From JANWVO01 sp964458495 (GTDB taxonomy: Bacteria; Acidobacteriota; Terriglobia; Bryobacterales; Bryobacteraceae): a stretch of DNA of 64,000 bases. The notes under the pieces were generated by a model. The model had not been told where the DNA came from, ran no database searches, and saw nothing but the letters and a program-made list of their open reading frames with translations. Location of the stretch: the NCBI GenBank assembly GCA_964458495.1, contig CAYWJB010000002.1, positions 310,001 through 374,000 on the forward strand. The letters are read 5' to 3'. Shown one piece after another: positions 1-8,670 of the stretch. The stretch's first letter is position 1, and every line of letters starts with the position of its first letter. Made by a program: the position numbers and the translations under genes.

Positions 1-292
1 CAAGGTAGTCCGGCTCGCCATCGACAACGGCTGCAGCGAGAATTTCCGGCAGTTCGTAGGAATGCTCGGCGCGGATCCGGCGGCGGATGTCCTCGAACAG
101 TCCCCGGCGGGACTTGATCAGGAGGAGCCACTCGCCGCTCTCCTCGACCGCGCCGCGCCACCGGTAGACGCTGTGGATGGAGGGCAGCACCTGCACGCAG
201 GCGGCGAGACGCTCCTCCACCAGAAGGCGCGCCAGCCGCCGCGCTTCCTCTTCCGAGCCGCACGTGGTGGATACGACGATTTTGTCCGTCAT
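1..292 (-). CDS. cutA: CutA-like divalent cation tolerance protein, 3' end cut by window edge
   Basis: Reading from 292 leftward gives a 97-residue fragment that starts MTDKIVVSTTCGSEEEARRL and continues with LAACVQVLPSIHSVYRWRG, the classic CutA1 N-terminal half and copper-site region, followed by the EESGEWLLLIKSRR strand and the RAEHSYELPEILA segment. CutA1 proteins are small trimeric cytoplasmic proteins linked to divalent metal tolerance; the biochemical role is still debated. The family is about 105-115 residues, so only the last 10-15 residues lie outside the window. The start is the ATG complement at 290-292. It is transcribed divergently from the FtsB-like gene, with 70 bases between them. 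Confidence 0.93.
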   Translation of the reverse strand, partial: MTDKIVVSTTCGSEEEARRLARLLVEERLAACVQVLPSIHSVYRWRGAVEESGEWLLLIKSRRGLFEDIRRRIRAEHSYELPEILAAAVVDGEPDYL

Positions 293-362
293 TCTGCCTC
301 CGGGGTGTGGACTTGCCGCGCGAAAGGGATTATAAACGAAAGTTAGACGTTTTGTTTCAGCC

Positions 363-683
363 ATGAATCCGCTGGCGCGCAAACTGGGTCTGTTCGCCTT
401 GTGCGTGGGATTTGCCGTGGTGCTGGGCTCCGCGCTGCTGAGGCCGCAGGGGCTGCCGCAGATGATGGAGCGCTACCAGGACGTGAAGCGGCTGGAGGAA
501 GAGGTGCGGCAACTGCGCGAGCAGGTCCACCGCAAGCGGCACGAGGTGGAGCAACTGAAGGTGAGCGACGAGGCGCGCAAGCGCGCCATCCGCCAGCACC
601 TGAACAAGGCGCTGCCCGGCGAGACGACCATCATTCTGCCGCCCGCCCCGCAAACCGGGGGCGCCGTCGCTCCCGAGCGATAA
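363..683 (+). CDS. FtsB/DivIC-like septum formation initiator protein
   Basis: 106 residues. A short basic N-terminus is followed by one hydrophobic segment (about residues 8-27), then a charged heptad-rich coiled coil (about 32-70, with repeated LEEEVRQLREQV-type heptads), and a short Pro/Ala-rich tail. This single-pass type II topology with a periplasmic coiled coil and this length match FtsB/DivIC proteins, which form a divisome subcomplex with FtsL and FtsQ. There is no catalytic motif. Similarity is architectural rather than residue-level, so other small membrane coiled-coil proteins remain possible. It is a single-gene unit ending at a strong hairpin. Confidence 0.7.
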   Translation: MNPLARKLGLFALCVGFAVVLGSALLRPQGLPQMMERYQDVKRLEEEVRQLREQVHRKRHEVEQLKVSDEARKRAIRQHLNKALPGETTIILPPAPQTGGAVAPER

Positions 684-690
684 GGCGGGG

Positions 691-715
691 CGCGCCGGGC
701 GCCGTGCCCGGCGCG
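691..715. terminator. GC-rich terminator-like hairpin between convergent genes
   Basis: A perfect 10-bp inverted repeat (CGCGCCGGGC at 691-700 and GCCCGGCGCG at 706-715) closes a 5-base loop. It lies 8 bases after the FtsB-like stop and about 30 bases past the convergent oxidoreductase stop, so it could serve both strands. Only a weak T tract follows (CTGTT), so function as an intrinsic terminator is inferred from position and stability. Confidence 0.55.
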
Positions 716-743
716 CTGTTCGAAGAGACTTGCCGCGGACCAG

Positions 744-1805
744 TTACTTCAAAGTCACTGCGCGGCCGGTGCGAATGCTCTCCTTGGCTGCGTCCACGAT
801 TTCCATGACGCCGGCGTTCAGGTCCAGCGACGTCATGCCCTCGGGCTCGCGCTTCGATTCGATGCAGTGGATCATGTAGGCGATGGGCTCGGCCTTCTCG
901 GGAGGCAGCGCCTGCGCCGGGACCTCGCGCGCCTCCCTGCCCTGCCGCAGTTCAACCGAGCGGCTCGTCATGTAAAGGCTGCCCTTGCGCCCGAACAGCT
1001 CCAGGTCCTGAAAACTGCGCGGCAGGTCCCATGAGGCTTCCAGCAGCGCGACGCCCTTGGGGTAGGACAGCACGATCAGCGATGTGTCTTCCACCTTGGG
1101 GAACTCGTCGGGGCGGAGGCGGTGCGCGACGGCGTAGACGGAAGCCGGGCGCCCCAAATACATGAGGCTCCACAAGGCGTTGTAGCAGCCGAAGTCGACC
1201 AGCGCGCCGGCGCCGTTCTTGACAGGGTCCGTGAGCCACTCGAAGAAATACTTGTTCAGGCCCTTCGGCCCGCCGGGACCGCCGTGGCCGACGATGCCGC
1301 GCAGCCTCCAGACATCGCCGATTTCGCCGGCGGCGACGGCCTGCCGGATGGCCTCCGAGGCGGGCCACCAGGCCATCTGGTAATTGCACAGCACGTAGAT
1401 GCCGTGCTTGCGGGCGAGATCGCGGATCGCCAGGGAGTCCTTGTAGGTGGACGCCAGCGGCTTTTCGAACATCACATGGATCTTGCGCGGGGCGCAGTAC
1501 TGGACGATCTCGAGGTGGCGGTTGTTCTCGACGAAGGCCCAGACAATTTCGGGTTTGACGGTGTCGATCATCTTCCGCCAGTCGGAGTGGATCAGGTCCT
1601 CGGCGACGCCGCGCTTCTTCGCCTCCGCCACCAGTTCCGGCGCGGTTTCAGCGACGCCTGCGAGCCTGGCAGGCTTGCCCTGCACCATTTTGCCCAAGTG
1701 GCCCCAGACGTGGGAATGGACCAGGCCGATCACGGCGATGGTGTGCTCGCCCGCCAGGGCAGGAACGGACAGAAGGAGCGGGAGAAAGAGAAGTGCTCTG
1801 CGCAT
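744..1805 (-). CDS. Exported Gfo/Idh/MocA family oxidoreductase
   Basis: 353 residues with a Sec signal peptide (MRRALLFLPLLLSVPALAG). After it comes the Rossmann start HTIAVIGLVHSHVWGHLG, and the family's EKP motif appears as MFEKPLAST, the lysine being the usual catalytic/cofactor-contacting residue. The C-terminal alpha/beta substrate domain (residues about 150-340) is intact. Members are NAD(P)-dependent sugar or polyol dehydrogenases; acidobacteria and planctomycetes carry many exported copies of unknown substrate. The Rossmann loop reads GLVHSH rather than GxGxxG, common in this exported branch. The start at 1805 is chosen because the signal peptide begins there; a longer reading frame to 1964 has no support. 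Confidence 0.88.
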   Translation of the reverse strand: MRRALLFLPLLLSVPALAGEHTIAVIGLVHSHVWGHLGKMVQGKPARLAGVAETAPELVAEAKKRGVAEDLIHSDWRKMIDTVKPEIVWAFVENNRHLEIVQYCAPRKIHVMFEKPLASTYKDSLAIRDLARKHGIYVLCNYQMAWWPASEAIRQAVAAGEIGDVWRLRGIVGHGGPGGPKGLNKYFFEWLTDPVKNGAGALVDFGCYNALWSLMYLGRPASVYAVAHRLRPDEFPKVEDTSLIVLSYPKGVALLEASWDLPRSFQDLELFGRKGSLYMTSRSVELRQGREAREVPAQALPPEKAEPIAYMIHCIESKREPEGMTSLDLNAGVMEIVDAAKESIRTGRAVTLK

Positions 1806-1923
1806 GAGAAAAGGTGCGTACCTCCACCCGACAGCATACGACTTCCGCCCCCCCTTGCATCCGGCCGGAAGCTGCGGCATCAGTGAAGGAATGGCTGGAG
1901 ACTGCGGGCTCCGGCAGAGATCT

Positions 1924-1952
1924 TTGTTTCGCCAGGCCGGATTTGTGATACA
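1924..1952 (+). promoter_or_regulatory. Possible sigma70 promoter for the large exported protein
   Basis: TTGTTT at 1924-1929 and GATACA at 1947-1952 are 17 bases apart in the divergent spacer upstream of the gene starting at 2008. The -10 matches consensus poorly, so this is only a suggestion based on spacing and position. Confidence 0.25.
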
Positions 1953-2007
1953 GTGATCCACCAATCCAGCACGGCAGCATCAGGGCTGGGATGATTCGAG
2001 GTGCTCC

Positions 2008-5000
2008 ATGAATTGGAAAGGGGTTGTCTGGAGTGTCCTGATCGCGACGGCCGTTCCGGCATGGGGAACGGAAGAACTGGCGCGGCAGGCGAGGGAACTG
2101 GAGTTGCAGGGGCGGGCCGGCGATGCGCGGCAACTGCTGGAATCCGCGGTAAAGTCCGATCCCCGGAACGTCGAGGCGCTGGGGCTTTATGCGGCGTTCC
2201 TCGACGAGCGGCGAGATCCGGATTCCCTGGCGCTTTACGAAAGGCTGGCATCGCTGGCGCCGGAGGGCAGCCCGTGGCGCATGCGCGCGCTGGGGCGCGT
2301 GGTCGCGCTGAAGCTGCTGTACGGGCGCGGCGAGGAAGCCCGCCAAAGCCTCGAGGCGTGGAAACGGGCCGGGGGCAGGGGCTGGGAGCTGCGCAGCTCC
2401 GGCCCTTCCACAGCGCTGCCGATGGGCACAGTGACCCTTCCCGGGCCGCTGGAGAGCTTTGCGCGGATGGCGGCGTTCTCGCCCGAAATGCCCCCGCAGG
2501 AGATCCTGCTGGCGTTGGCGCGCAATGTGATTACCAACGGATACCAGGCTCTCAGCGGCAACGAGGGGATGGAGCAGACCGAGTATCTGAAGCTGGTGGT
2601 GCGCTACCTGAATCAGGCGCGCGAGCTGGAACGGCTGGCCGGGGCGGAGCGGGTGATCCGGATCGATGCCTGCGAATCGACACAGACCGGGGAGCTGCTG
2701 CGCGTGCTCGGCTTCCGGATGCGGGGCGGCTGCGGCAGCGACGTGGTGCTGGAGACAGTGAACGCCACGCGGGCCTTTCTGTCCATGGATTCCGGCTTCC
2801 CGCTGGCGGAGCTGGAGCAGGCGCTGCGGACCAACCGCCCGTTCGTATACGACTACAAGCCCGCCACGGTGCCCGTGCTGTATTCGGCCGAATACTGGCT
2901 GTCGGCGCGGGAAAAGCAGACCGGCGAGTTCATCGACATGTTCCTGAACGACCCGTCGCTGTGCCGGCTCTACCTCGGGCTGGCCAAGCTGGATCCGGTC
3001 ACGGCGGAAGAGATCCGGAAAGCCCTGCCGGTGACGCGCATCCGCGCGTTTGCGCACGTGTTTGACTTTTTTGGGGGAATGTTCCAGATCCGCAACGGCA
3101 AAGTGGCCGTGCCGGGCGGCGCGCGGTCGGCCGAGGCGTGGGCGAATCTGGTGGGCGCTTCGCCCGAAAACGGCGTGGAGTTTCTGGACAAGCTCGTGTC
3201 GAAGGACGACGGCTGGCTGGCGAGCTACTTTGACGCGCTGTCGAGGATCGACGGGGCCACGCTGGACTACCTGACCGAACCCGGACGGCTGAAGCGGTTC
3301 TACGCGGCGCTGCGGGGCCGCGTGACCTCGCCCGGCCCGGCGCGGCCGGTGTTCCGCTCCAACACCGATCTGATGCTGCTGACCACGCGCCTGCGCGTAG
3401 AGGGCGGGCGGCCGGTGATCCCGGGCGGCCTCGACGTCTGGAAGCGCCTCTTTACCGAGCATCCGAGCGGCAAGTACGACGGAAAGCTGACGCGCGCCGC
3501 CGCCACATGGAAAGAGCCCGACGACCTGATCGAGGCGCTGTTCGGCCTCTCGCGCAAGGCCGTGGAGAACGAGCCGCTGCGGATCTTCCTTTCGATCAGC
3601 GACGTCGAGCGGCGCCGGGCCAAGCCGCTCGATCCGGCCACCGTGCAGCAACTGGCCTTCCGCTGGAAGGCCTACGGGGCGCAGTATCCGCTGTTCAGCG
3701 AGAGCGGCGCGCTGAGCGATGCGACCATCCTGCTGTTCCTCGACACGGCGGAAAAGATCAGCCGCACGGGCAACAACGAGCTGAAGGCCAACTCTGCCGG
3801 GATGATGCAGGCGCTGGCAGGGCTGTGGCAGGTGCTGGTGCGGCAGAAGCTGATTCCCGAGGCCCGGGCCGACGAGACGCTGGCAGCGGTGCTGAAGCCG
3901 TTTTCGGCGGTCAACAACACGCAATTGCTGTTTGACGCGGGCCGCGCCGGCGTCACGGAGCTGTTGCGGGCGGCGGGCGTCGAAGATCTTTCCAACCCGC
4001 AGGACCGGATGATGGACCTGCTGGCCGGGGCGCTGAGGCCTTCCGACGAGGAGACGCACCAGACGCTGCTCGGGGAAATGTTGCGCGCGTTTGAAGCGCA
4101 GAGGCTCGTATCGCTGAAGCTGCTGTTCGATCTCGACGACCACCTGGAGGCGCTCTCAAGAGGCGAGCCGTTGAACGCGCAGCTTCTGGGCCGCCTCGCG
4201 GCGCGGGTCAGCGACCTGAACCTCCCGAAGGCCTCGCTGACGACGGCCGAGCGCAATTCGATGGCCTTCGGCTATTTCAGCGAGCGGCACATCGACATGC
4301 AGCGAAAACTGAACCTGCGCGCTGTCGTGTCGAAGGCGGAAGGCAACGCGGAGAGACTGAAAGAGGCGCGCGGGCTGCTGGCGCCGCTTCTGAGAGACAC
4401 GCTGGTGGGCATGCTCTACATCCACTACGCGCCGCCGGGCGCGCAGCTGCTCTACACCAACCCGCTGTTCGCGCGCAGCCACGACTTCATCGGCATCCAG
4501 GGTTCGAACCAGACATGGAAGCAGACCGAGGTTCTGGGCATGGGCTGGCCGTCCAGCGCGGGAGGGCGGCTGGTGGGCTCGCTCGCCAACTTGCCTTATG
4601 CGATGGCCGAGGCCGAACAGAACTTCCTGATCCCCTCGCGCGAGCAGGCGCTGATCTGGGGCGACCTGGTTCCGCAGCTTCTGGTGAGTGCGCGGCTGCC
4701 GCGGTTCTGGAACGCCACGCCGCAGCAGCTTCATTACCTGGGGCTGCACCTGAGGCTGGGCGAGACGGTGATTGTCGAATCGGCCCTGCGGGACGACCTG
4801 CGCGAGCAGGCGATGCGGGAACTGGAGCGGCTGGCGCCGCCGGCGCGCGTGGAGATGGTGGCGCGGCTGCTGGCCGCGGGGCGCCCGGCCGAGGCCTTCG
4901 AGCTGATCATGCCGTCGGAGCTTTACTTCCTTGGCGCGCAGGCGGCGGCCCGCCAGTGGCAGACGAGCGCGGGGTTTGGAGAGAAGATCCGGTTGATGGC

Positions 5001-5382
5001 CGCCTCGCTGCCCGCGCAGTGCAATGCGCGGGCCGTGTCGGAGCTGGCGGGCACGCCCAAGCCGACGCTGGCCAACTCGCACCGGCCGGAGTTGCTGCAG
5101 CTGCGGACGTTCCCGACATTGATGGGCTACTCCAGCCGCATCCTGGCCGAAAGCTGGGAGTCGCACAATTTGTTCTTTGCCGCCCTGGCCGACGAACTCG
5201 GCCTGCGGCCGGCGCAGTTGAACGTGATGCTGCCGGAGTGGACGGTGAAGACGGTGGAGGCAATCTTCGCCACGCATCTGGAGGACTGGCCGGCGGTGCT
5301 GCGCGCCATGCGGCGCGTGGCCGAGCAGGTGCGCACGGAGGCGCGGCGGTCGCAGGCGGCCGAAGCGGGCGCGGGATTCTGA
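2008..5382 (+). CDS. Very large exported protein with N-terminal TPR-like repeats, function unknown
   Basis: 1124 residues. A signal peptide (about residues 1-20, MNWKGVVWSVLIATAVPAWG) precedes TPR-like helical pairs (about 21-110: ELARQARELELQGRAGDARQ, then SDPRNVEALGLYAAFLDERR). The remaining 1000 residues are mostly helical, with no catalytic motif that I recognise and no transmembrane segment. Recurrent phrases about losses, positions and neighbouring helices suggest a long alpha-solenoid. It is followed after 18 bases by the VWFA-type exported protein, with a good ribosome site (GGAAGGAG) between, so the two are probably co-transcribed. I infer a periplasmic or cell-surface scaffold; the family name is unknown to me. 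Confidence 0.8.
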   Translation: MNWKGVVWSVLIATAVPAWGTEELARQARELELQGRAGDARQLLESAVKSDPRNVEALGLYAAFLDERRDPDSLALYERLASLAPEGSPWRMRALGRVVALKLLYGRGEEARQSLEAWKRAGGRGWELRSSGPSTALPMGTVTLPGPLESFARMAAFSPEMPPQEILLALARNVITNGYQALSGNEGMEQTEYLKLVVRYLNQARELERLAGAERVIRIDACESTQTGELLRVLGFRMRGGCGSDVVLETVNATRAFLSMDSGFPLAELEQALRTNRPFVYDYKPATVPVLYSAEYWLSAREKQTGEFIDMFLNDPSLCRLYLGLAKLDPVTAEEIRKALPVTRIRAFAHVFDFFGGMFQIRNGKVAVPGGARSAEAWANLVGASPENGVEFLDKLVSKDDGWLASYFDALSRIDGATLDYLTEPGRLKRFYAALRGRVTSPGPARPVFRSNTDLMLLTTRLRVEGGRPVIPGGLDVWKRLFTEHPSGKYDGKLTRAAATWKEPDDLIEALFGLSRKAVENEPLRIFLSISDVERRRAKPLDPATVQQLAFRWKAYGAQYPLFSESGALSDATILLFLDTAEKISRTGNNELKANSAGMMQALAGLWQVLVRQKLIPEARADETLAAVLKPFSAVNNTQLLFDAGRAGVTELLRAAGVEDLSNPQDRMMDLLAGALRPSDEETHQTLLGEMLRAFEAQRLVSLKLLFDLDDHLEALSRGEPLNAQLLGRLAARVSDLNLPKASLTTAERNSMAFGYFSERHIDMQRKLNLRAVVSKAEGNAERLKEARGLLAPLLRDTLVGMLYIHYAPPGAQLLYTNPLFARSHDFIGIQGSNQTWKQTEVLGMGWPSSAGGRLVGSLANLPYAMAEAEQNFLIPSREQALIWGDLVPQLLVSARLPRFWNATPQQLHYLGLHLRLGETVIVESALRDDLREQAMRELERLAPPARVEMVARLLAAGRPAEAFELIMPSELYFLGAQAAARQWQTSAGFGEKIRLMAASLPAQCNARAVSELAGTPKPTLANSHRPELLQLRTFPTLMGYSSRILAESWESHNLFFAALADELGLRPAQLNVMLPEWTVKTVEAIFATHLEDWPAVLRAMRRVAEQVRTEARRSQAAEAGAGF

Positions 5383-5400
5383 ACGGAAGGAGCGCATGAG

Positions 5401-6420
5401 ATGAGAGGGGAACCCAGGAATCCGGCAAGAAGGGAATGGATGAGGCGGGCGCTGGGCGCCGGGACGCTGCTGTGGCTGCCTCGCGGACTGGCGTCCGGGC
5501 AGGACCGGCCCACGTTCCGGGTGAAAGTCGACATGGTGGTGCTCAGCTTCACCGTGACCGACTCCAAGGGGCGTTATGTGAACGGGCTCAGGCCGGACGA
5601 CTTCCGCATTCTGGAAGACGGCATCCCGCAGCGGATCAACACCTTTGCCGAAGGCAACCGGCCGCCGTTGCAAATCCTGGACGACGGCACGGCGCGGCCG
5701 CTCGTGACGGCGCAAGCCGATCCCGAGCGCGGTGGCATCGCCACCGACGCCTTTGTCGGCACCAACGTATTCATCCTGTTCGACACGTCGAACTATATGT
5801 ACCGGGGCTTCGTGTACGCCTCCGACGCGATCGCCGATTTCGTCCGGGGCCTGGACCGCGCCGACTCGGTGGCCGTCTACACGTTCTCGCGCAACCTGAC
5901 GCGGGCGGCGGGGCTGACGCGCGACCGTGGCGAGGCCTTGCAGGGCCTGCGCAAGGCCGTGGCCGGCGACGAGGCGGCGCTTTACAACGCGCTGCTGCTG
6001 ACGCTGCGCGACGCGGCCAAGGTGCCGGGACGGAAGGTGATCATCGTCTTCTCCAACGGCCCCGACTCCGCCTCGATGGTGGCGCCGGACGACGTGCGCG
6101 CCGTAGCCGAGGACGAGGGCATCCCGATCTACGTCATCTCCACCAGCGACGCTTCCAGGGACCCCATTTCCACCGGCGTGTTCCGGCGGCTGGCGTCGCG
6201 CACCGGAGGCAAAAGCTTCTTCGCCCGGACGTGGCAGAAGCAGGTGGAGGCGTTCGAAGCGATCCGGGAGGACCTGGGCAACTCCTATACGGTGACTTAC
6301 TATCCGGCGCCGAACCCGAACGAGGGCTTCCGCCGCATCACGGTGGAGATCAAGTCCGACGTGGCCAGGCGCTACCGCGTGAGTGCCCGGCCCGGCTACC
6401 GGCCCCGCGCGGGGGCGTAG
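5401..6420 (+). CDS. VWFA-related acidobacterial domain protein
   Basis: 339 residues. A twin-arginine-like leader (RREWMRRALGAGTLLWLP) is followed by the family's opening VDMVVLSFTVTDSKGRYVNGL and DDFRILEDGIPQRINTF, then a von Willebrand A fold (about 115-310) ending in the PGYRPR tail typical of these proteins. They are exported and abundant in Acidobacteria; their partners are unknown. The MIDAS metal site reads DTSNY where the canonical motif is DxSxS, so the third coordinating residue is tyrosine and metal binding may be weakened. It sits directly after the large TPR-like gene, suggesting a shared surface function. Confidence 0.88.
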   Translation: MRGEPRNPARREWMRRALGAGTLLWLPRGLASGQDRPTFRVKVDMVVLSFTVTDSKGRYVNGLRPDDFRILEDGIPQRINTFAEGNRPPLQILDDGTARPLVTAQADPERGGIATDAFVGTNVFILFDTSNYMYRGFVYASDAIADFVRGLDRADSVAVYTFSRNLTRAAGLTRDRGEALQGLRKAVAGDEAALYNALLLTLRDAAKVPGRKVIIVFSNGPDSASMVAPDDVRAVAEDEGIPIYVISTSDASRDPISTGVFRRLASRTGGKSFFARTWQKQVEAFEAIREDLGNSYTVTYYPAPNPNEGFRRITVEIKSDVARRYRVSARPGYRPRAGA

Positions 6421-6480
6421 CAGGGAAGGACTTTTCCGCCATCGAAGACCCGCCCGCGCGGCGCCGCCAGCGGAGCCTTA

Positions 6481-6489
6481 TGTTAGATT
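6481..6489 (+). promoter_or_regulatory. Possible extended -10 promoter for the csm operon
   Basis: TGTTAGATT at 6481-6489 has an extended TG and a 4/6 match to TATAAT, 34 bases before the cas10 GTG. No clear -35 is seen. The ribosome site TTGAGGTAG (about 6509-6517) follows. Weak evidence. Confidence 0.3.
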
Positions 6490-6522
6490 TGAAGAGTCAG
6501 GCTCTCGCTTGAGGTAGTCCGC

Positions 6523-7920
6523 GTGCAGGTTTTCTTGCAGGGCAAGCTTCTGGGGATTGAGCCGTTCCTTCAGGCGGCACGGGGCGGCTTTGCGGCGCTG
6601 GCCGGGCGCTGCCTGTATGTCAGCCTTCTCACGGAAGCCCTGCCCCGTGCGCTGCTTGCCCGCCTGGGCCTGGCGCAAGAACTGCTGGGCTCCTGCGGTG
6701 GAGGGCAGTTTCTGGCCGTTTTGCCGGCCGAGAGCCTGGACGACGCCAATGCGTTCCTGGTGGACGCCACGCGGCGGCTGTCGGATTTCACCGGGCATGA
6801 TCTGCGGCTGGTGTGGTCGAGCACGGAGAACCTGGGTGCGTGGAGCGACATCCGCAAGCGGCTGGACGCGGGATTCCGCAAGTGGCGCGGGCTGAACGCG
6901 CTGGACAACGCCGGGCTGTTCGATCCGTTTGACGACTCCGGCGAGGACTCGTTCTATGAGGGCCTGTTCCTGGCGCTGCCCGGCTCCACCGCCGCCGTCT
7001 GGGACCCGGAGAGCCGGGGCATGCTGCGGCAGGAGGGAGAACCCTACTGGCTGGCCACGCATTTCGTTGCGATGCCGGGCGGTTGGCCGGCCAGCGCGGA
7101 AGAGCTGGCCGCGCGCGCGCGTGGCCGCAAGACGTGGGGCATTCTGATCGGCGACGCGGATCAGTTCCAGGCGCGCCTGCATAAGGCCGAATCTGTGGAA
7201 GAACACATCCAGCTTTCGGTCTTCTACAAGCAGTTCTTCGTAGGCGAGGTGCAGGCGCTGTGCACTCAGCCGGAGTTCCGGGACAAGACCACGGTGCTGT
7301 TCACGGGCGGAGACGAATTCGCCATCGCCGGCAGCTGGGACGTTCTGCTGCCGTTCGCCCGCGCGATGGAGCGCGTCTTCCGCCGTTCCAGCGAAGAACT
7401 TCTGAAGGATTTCCCGGGTGGCGAGGGCAAGACGATTTCCATGGCCATCGCGCTGGCGCCCTCGCCGGAAACGGAGCCCGCGGTGGTTTACCGCGAGGCG
7501 GTCAAGCATCTGGAGATCGCCAAGTGCACGGCGCGCGACTCGATTGCCGTCTTCGGAAAGGTGCTCGACTGGAAGCAGGCCACTGAAGCGGCAGAACTCA
7601 AGGACGTCATGGTCCGCATGGTGGAGCGGTATCATTGCTCTCCGCAATTCCTGGGTGAACTGGGCGCGTTCTACCGCGAGACGGACCGGGTGTTGCCGGC
7701 CAAGAGTTCGAGGCGGCTGCAAGAGACGCAGCAGCGTCCGTGGCGGCTTCACCGCCGTCTGAACCGTGTGCTGGACGGGCGCGAGCGCCACCGCGAGCTT
7801 GAGAAGGCCAGGCAGGCGGTGCAGGCGGCGTTCCTGACGCGCGGCCAGGCCCAACTGAAACTGAAACCCTCTGGCCGGGTGGCGCTGGAATGGGCCCGGA
7901 TGACGGAAGAGGTTGAATAA
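6523..7920 (+). CDS. cas10: HD-less Cas10 (Csm1-like), type III CRISPR large subunit
   Basis: 465 residues, against roughly 700-850 for typical Csm1. The protein begins at the Palm1 domain: GKLLGIEPF, AALAGRCLYVSLLTEA and CGGGQFLAVLP align in order with the usual GDISGIQ, LRGRSFYLQLLTE and CGGG blocks, so the whole N-terminal HD nuclease is absent and the GDISG aspartate is lysine. The zinc-ribbon cysteines are also missing. Palm2 is well kept: GILIGDADQF (D211, D213) and TGGDEFAIAGSW (residues 261-272), a GGDEF version of the GGDD cyclase motif. I infer possible cyclic-oligoadenylate synthesis without DNase activity. Start GTG, preceded by TTGAGGTAG. First gene of a five-gene operon; csm2 follows after 3 bases. 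Confidence 0.9.
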   Translation: MQVFLQGKLLGIEPFLQAARGGFAALAGRCLYVSLLTEALPRALLARLGLAQELLGSCGGGQFLAVLPAESLDDANAFLVDATRRLSDFTGHDLRLVWSSTENLGAWSDIRKRLDAGFRKWRGLNALDNAGLFDPFDDSGEDSFYEGLFLALPGSTAAVWDPESRGMLRQEGEPYWLATHFVAMPGGWPASAEELAARARGRKTWGILIGDADQFQARLHKAESVEEHIQLSVFYKQFFVGEVQALCTQPEFRDKTTVLFTGGDEFAIAGSWDVLLPFARAMERVFRRSSEELLKDFPGGEGKTISMAIALAPSPETEPAVVYREAVKHLEIAKCTARDSIAVFGKVLDWKQATEAAELKDVMVRMVERYHCSPQFLGELGAFYRETDRVLPAKSSRRLQETQQRPWRLHRRLNRVLDGRERHRELEKARQAVQAAFLTRGQAQLKLKPSGRVALEWARMTEEVE

Positions 7921-7923
7921 GCG

Positions 7924-8646
7924 ATGAACGAACTGGAACCTCAACAGACCCCGCAGGAGACCGCGGCCGCAGAGAAGACGGAGCCCGCGGCCTCCTCCGG
8001 CGAAGCGGCGGCAGAGGCTGCCGCCAAGGCGCCAGAGGCGGAAGCGCAGCCTGCCGCAAGCGAAGCCCCCGCGGAGCCGCAGCCCGCGGCCGGAGAAGCT
8101 GCGAAGACGAGTGAGGCGCCACCTCTGGCCGGGGAGCCCGCGAAGGCGGAGGCGCCGGCCAGGCCTGCGCCCGGAGCGCGCCCGCCCCGCCCGCCTCGCC
8201 AGCAACCTCAGGAGAAGGCCCAGCGGCGCCCGCCGCAGGAGCGCAACGAGCAGCGCAAGCCTCCCCGCGAGGCGGGCCGTCCTGAGCGGCGCGGCCCCGA
8301 GGGCCCGGTGGAGATCGACCTGGAGAAGCTGATCGCCGACAGCCTGTACCTGGACAATCAGGCGCATGCCATCGTGGCGCGTATGCGCGACATGGACTCC
8401 GGCACGCGCAGCCAGCTGCGGCGGCTGTTCAGCGCCGTGCGGCGCGCCTGCCGCACGCAGGAGACAGAGCGGCAGCACGCGTTTGTCATGCTGCGGGCGC
8501 GGCTGGCCTACACCATCGCGCGGCACCAGCTGCGCAGCCTGGACCCACTGGAGAAGCTCCTGCTCCAGGTGACGAGAAAGAACGACGCGCGCGGCTACGA
8601 ACGGTTCCGGGACCTGTTCGAGGCGATTGTGGCGTACAACGAGTAG
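7924..8646 (+). CDS. csm2: Csm2-like small subunit with long disordered N-terminal extension
   Basis: 240 residues. Residues 1-128 are Ala/Pro/Glu/Arg low complexity with no fold expected. Residues about 129-240 form a compact helical domain: LEKLIADSLY, TRSQLRRLFSAVRRAC, AFVMLRARLAYTIARHQLRSL, then KNDARGYERFRDLFEAIVAY. This follows the Csm2 order (SQ-R helix, LRP-RLAY helix, C-terminal helix), and the position between cas10 and csm3 agrees. Csm2 normally has 120-150 residues and lines the target-RNA path of the complex. No credible later start exists inside the extension, so it seems real. The extension is unusual and could tether another partner. Confidence 0.85.
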   Translation: MNELEPQQTPQETAAAEKTEPAASSGEAAAEAAAKAPEAEAQPAASEAPAEPQPAAGEAAKTSEAPPLAGEPAKAEAPARPAPGARPPRPPRQQPQEKAQRRPPQERNEQRKPPREAGRPERRGPEGPVEIDLEKLIADSLYLDNQAHAIVARMRDMDSGTRSQLRRLFSAVRRACRTQETERQHAFVMLRARLAYTIARHQLRSLDPLEKLLLQVTRKNDARGYERFRDLFEAIVAYNE

Positions 8647-8670
8647 CACACGGAGATCGCGGAGACACGC

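Noticed and set aside
1648..4143. Long minus-strand frame opposite the giant exported protein
   Set aside because: It has Arg/Gln/His-rich nonsense composition and the plus-strand gene has a signal peptide and ribosome site.
4500..4520. GGTTCGAACC as a tRNA T-loop
   Set aside because: It lies inside the large coding gene and no cloverleaf arms can be built around it.
6478..8649. Long minus-strand open frame opposite cas10-csm2
   Set aside because: It is a shadow of high-GC coding on the other strand; the plus-strand proteins match known families.
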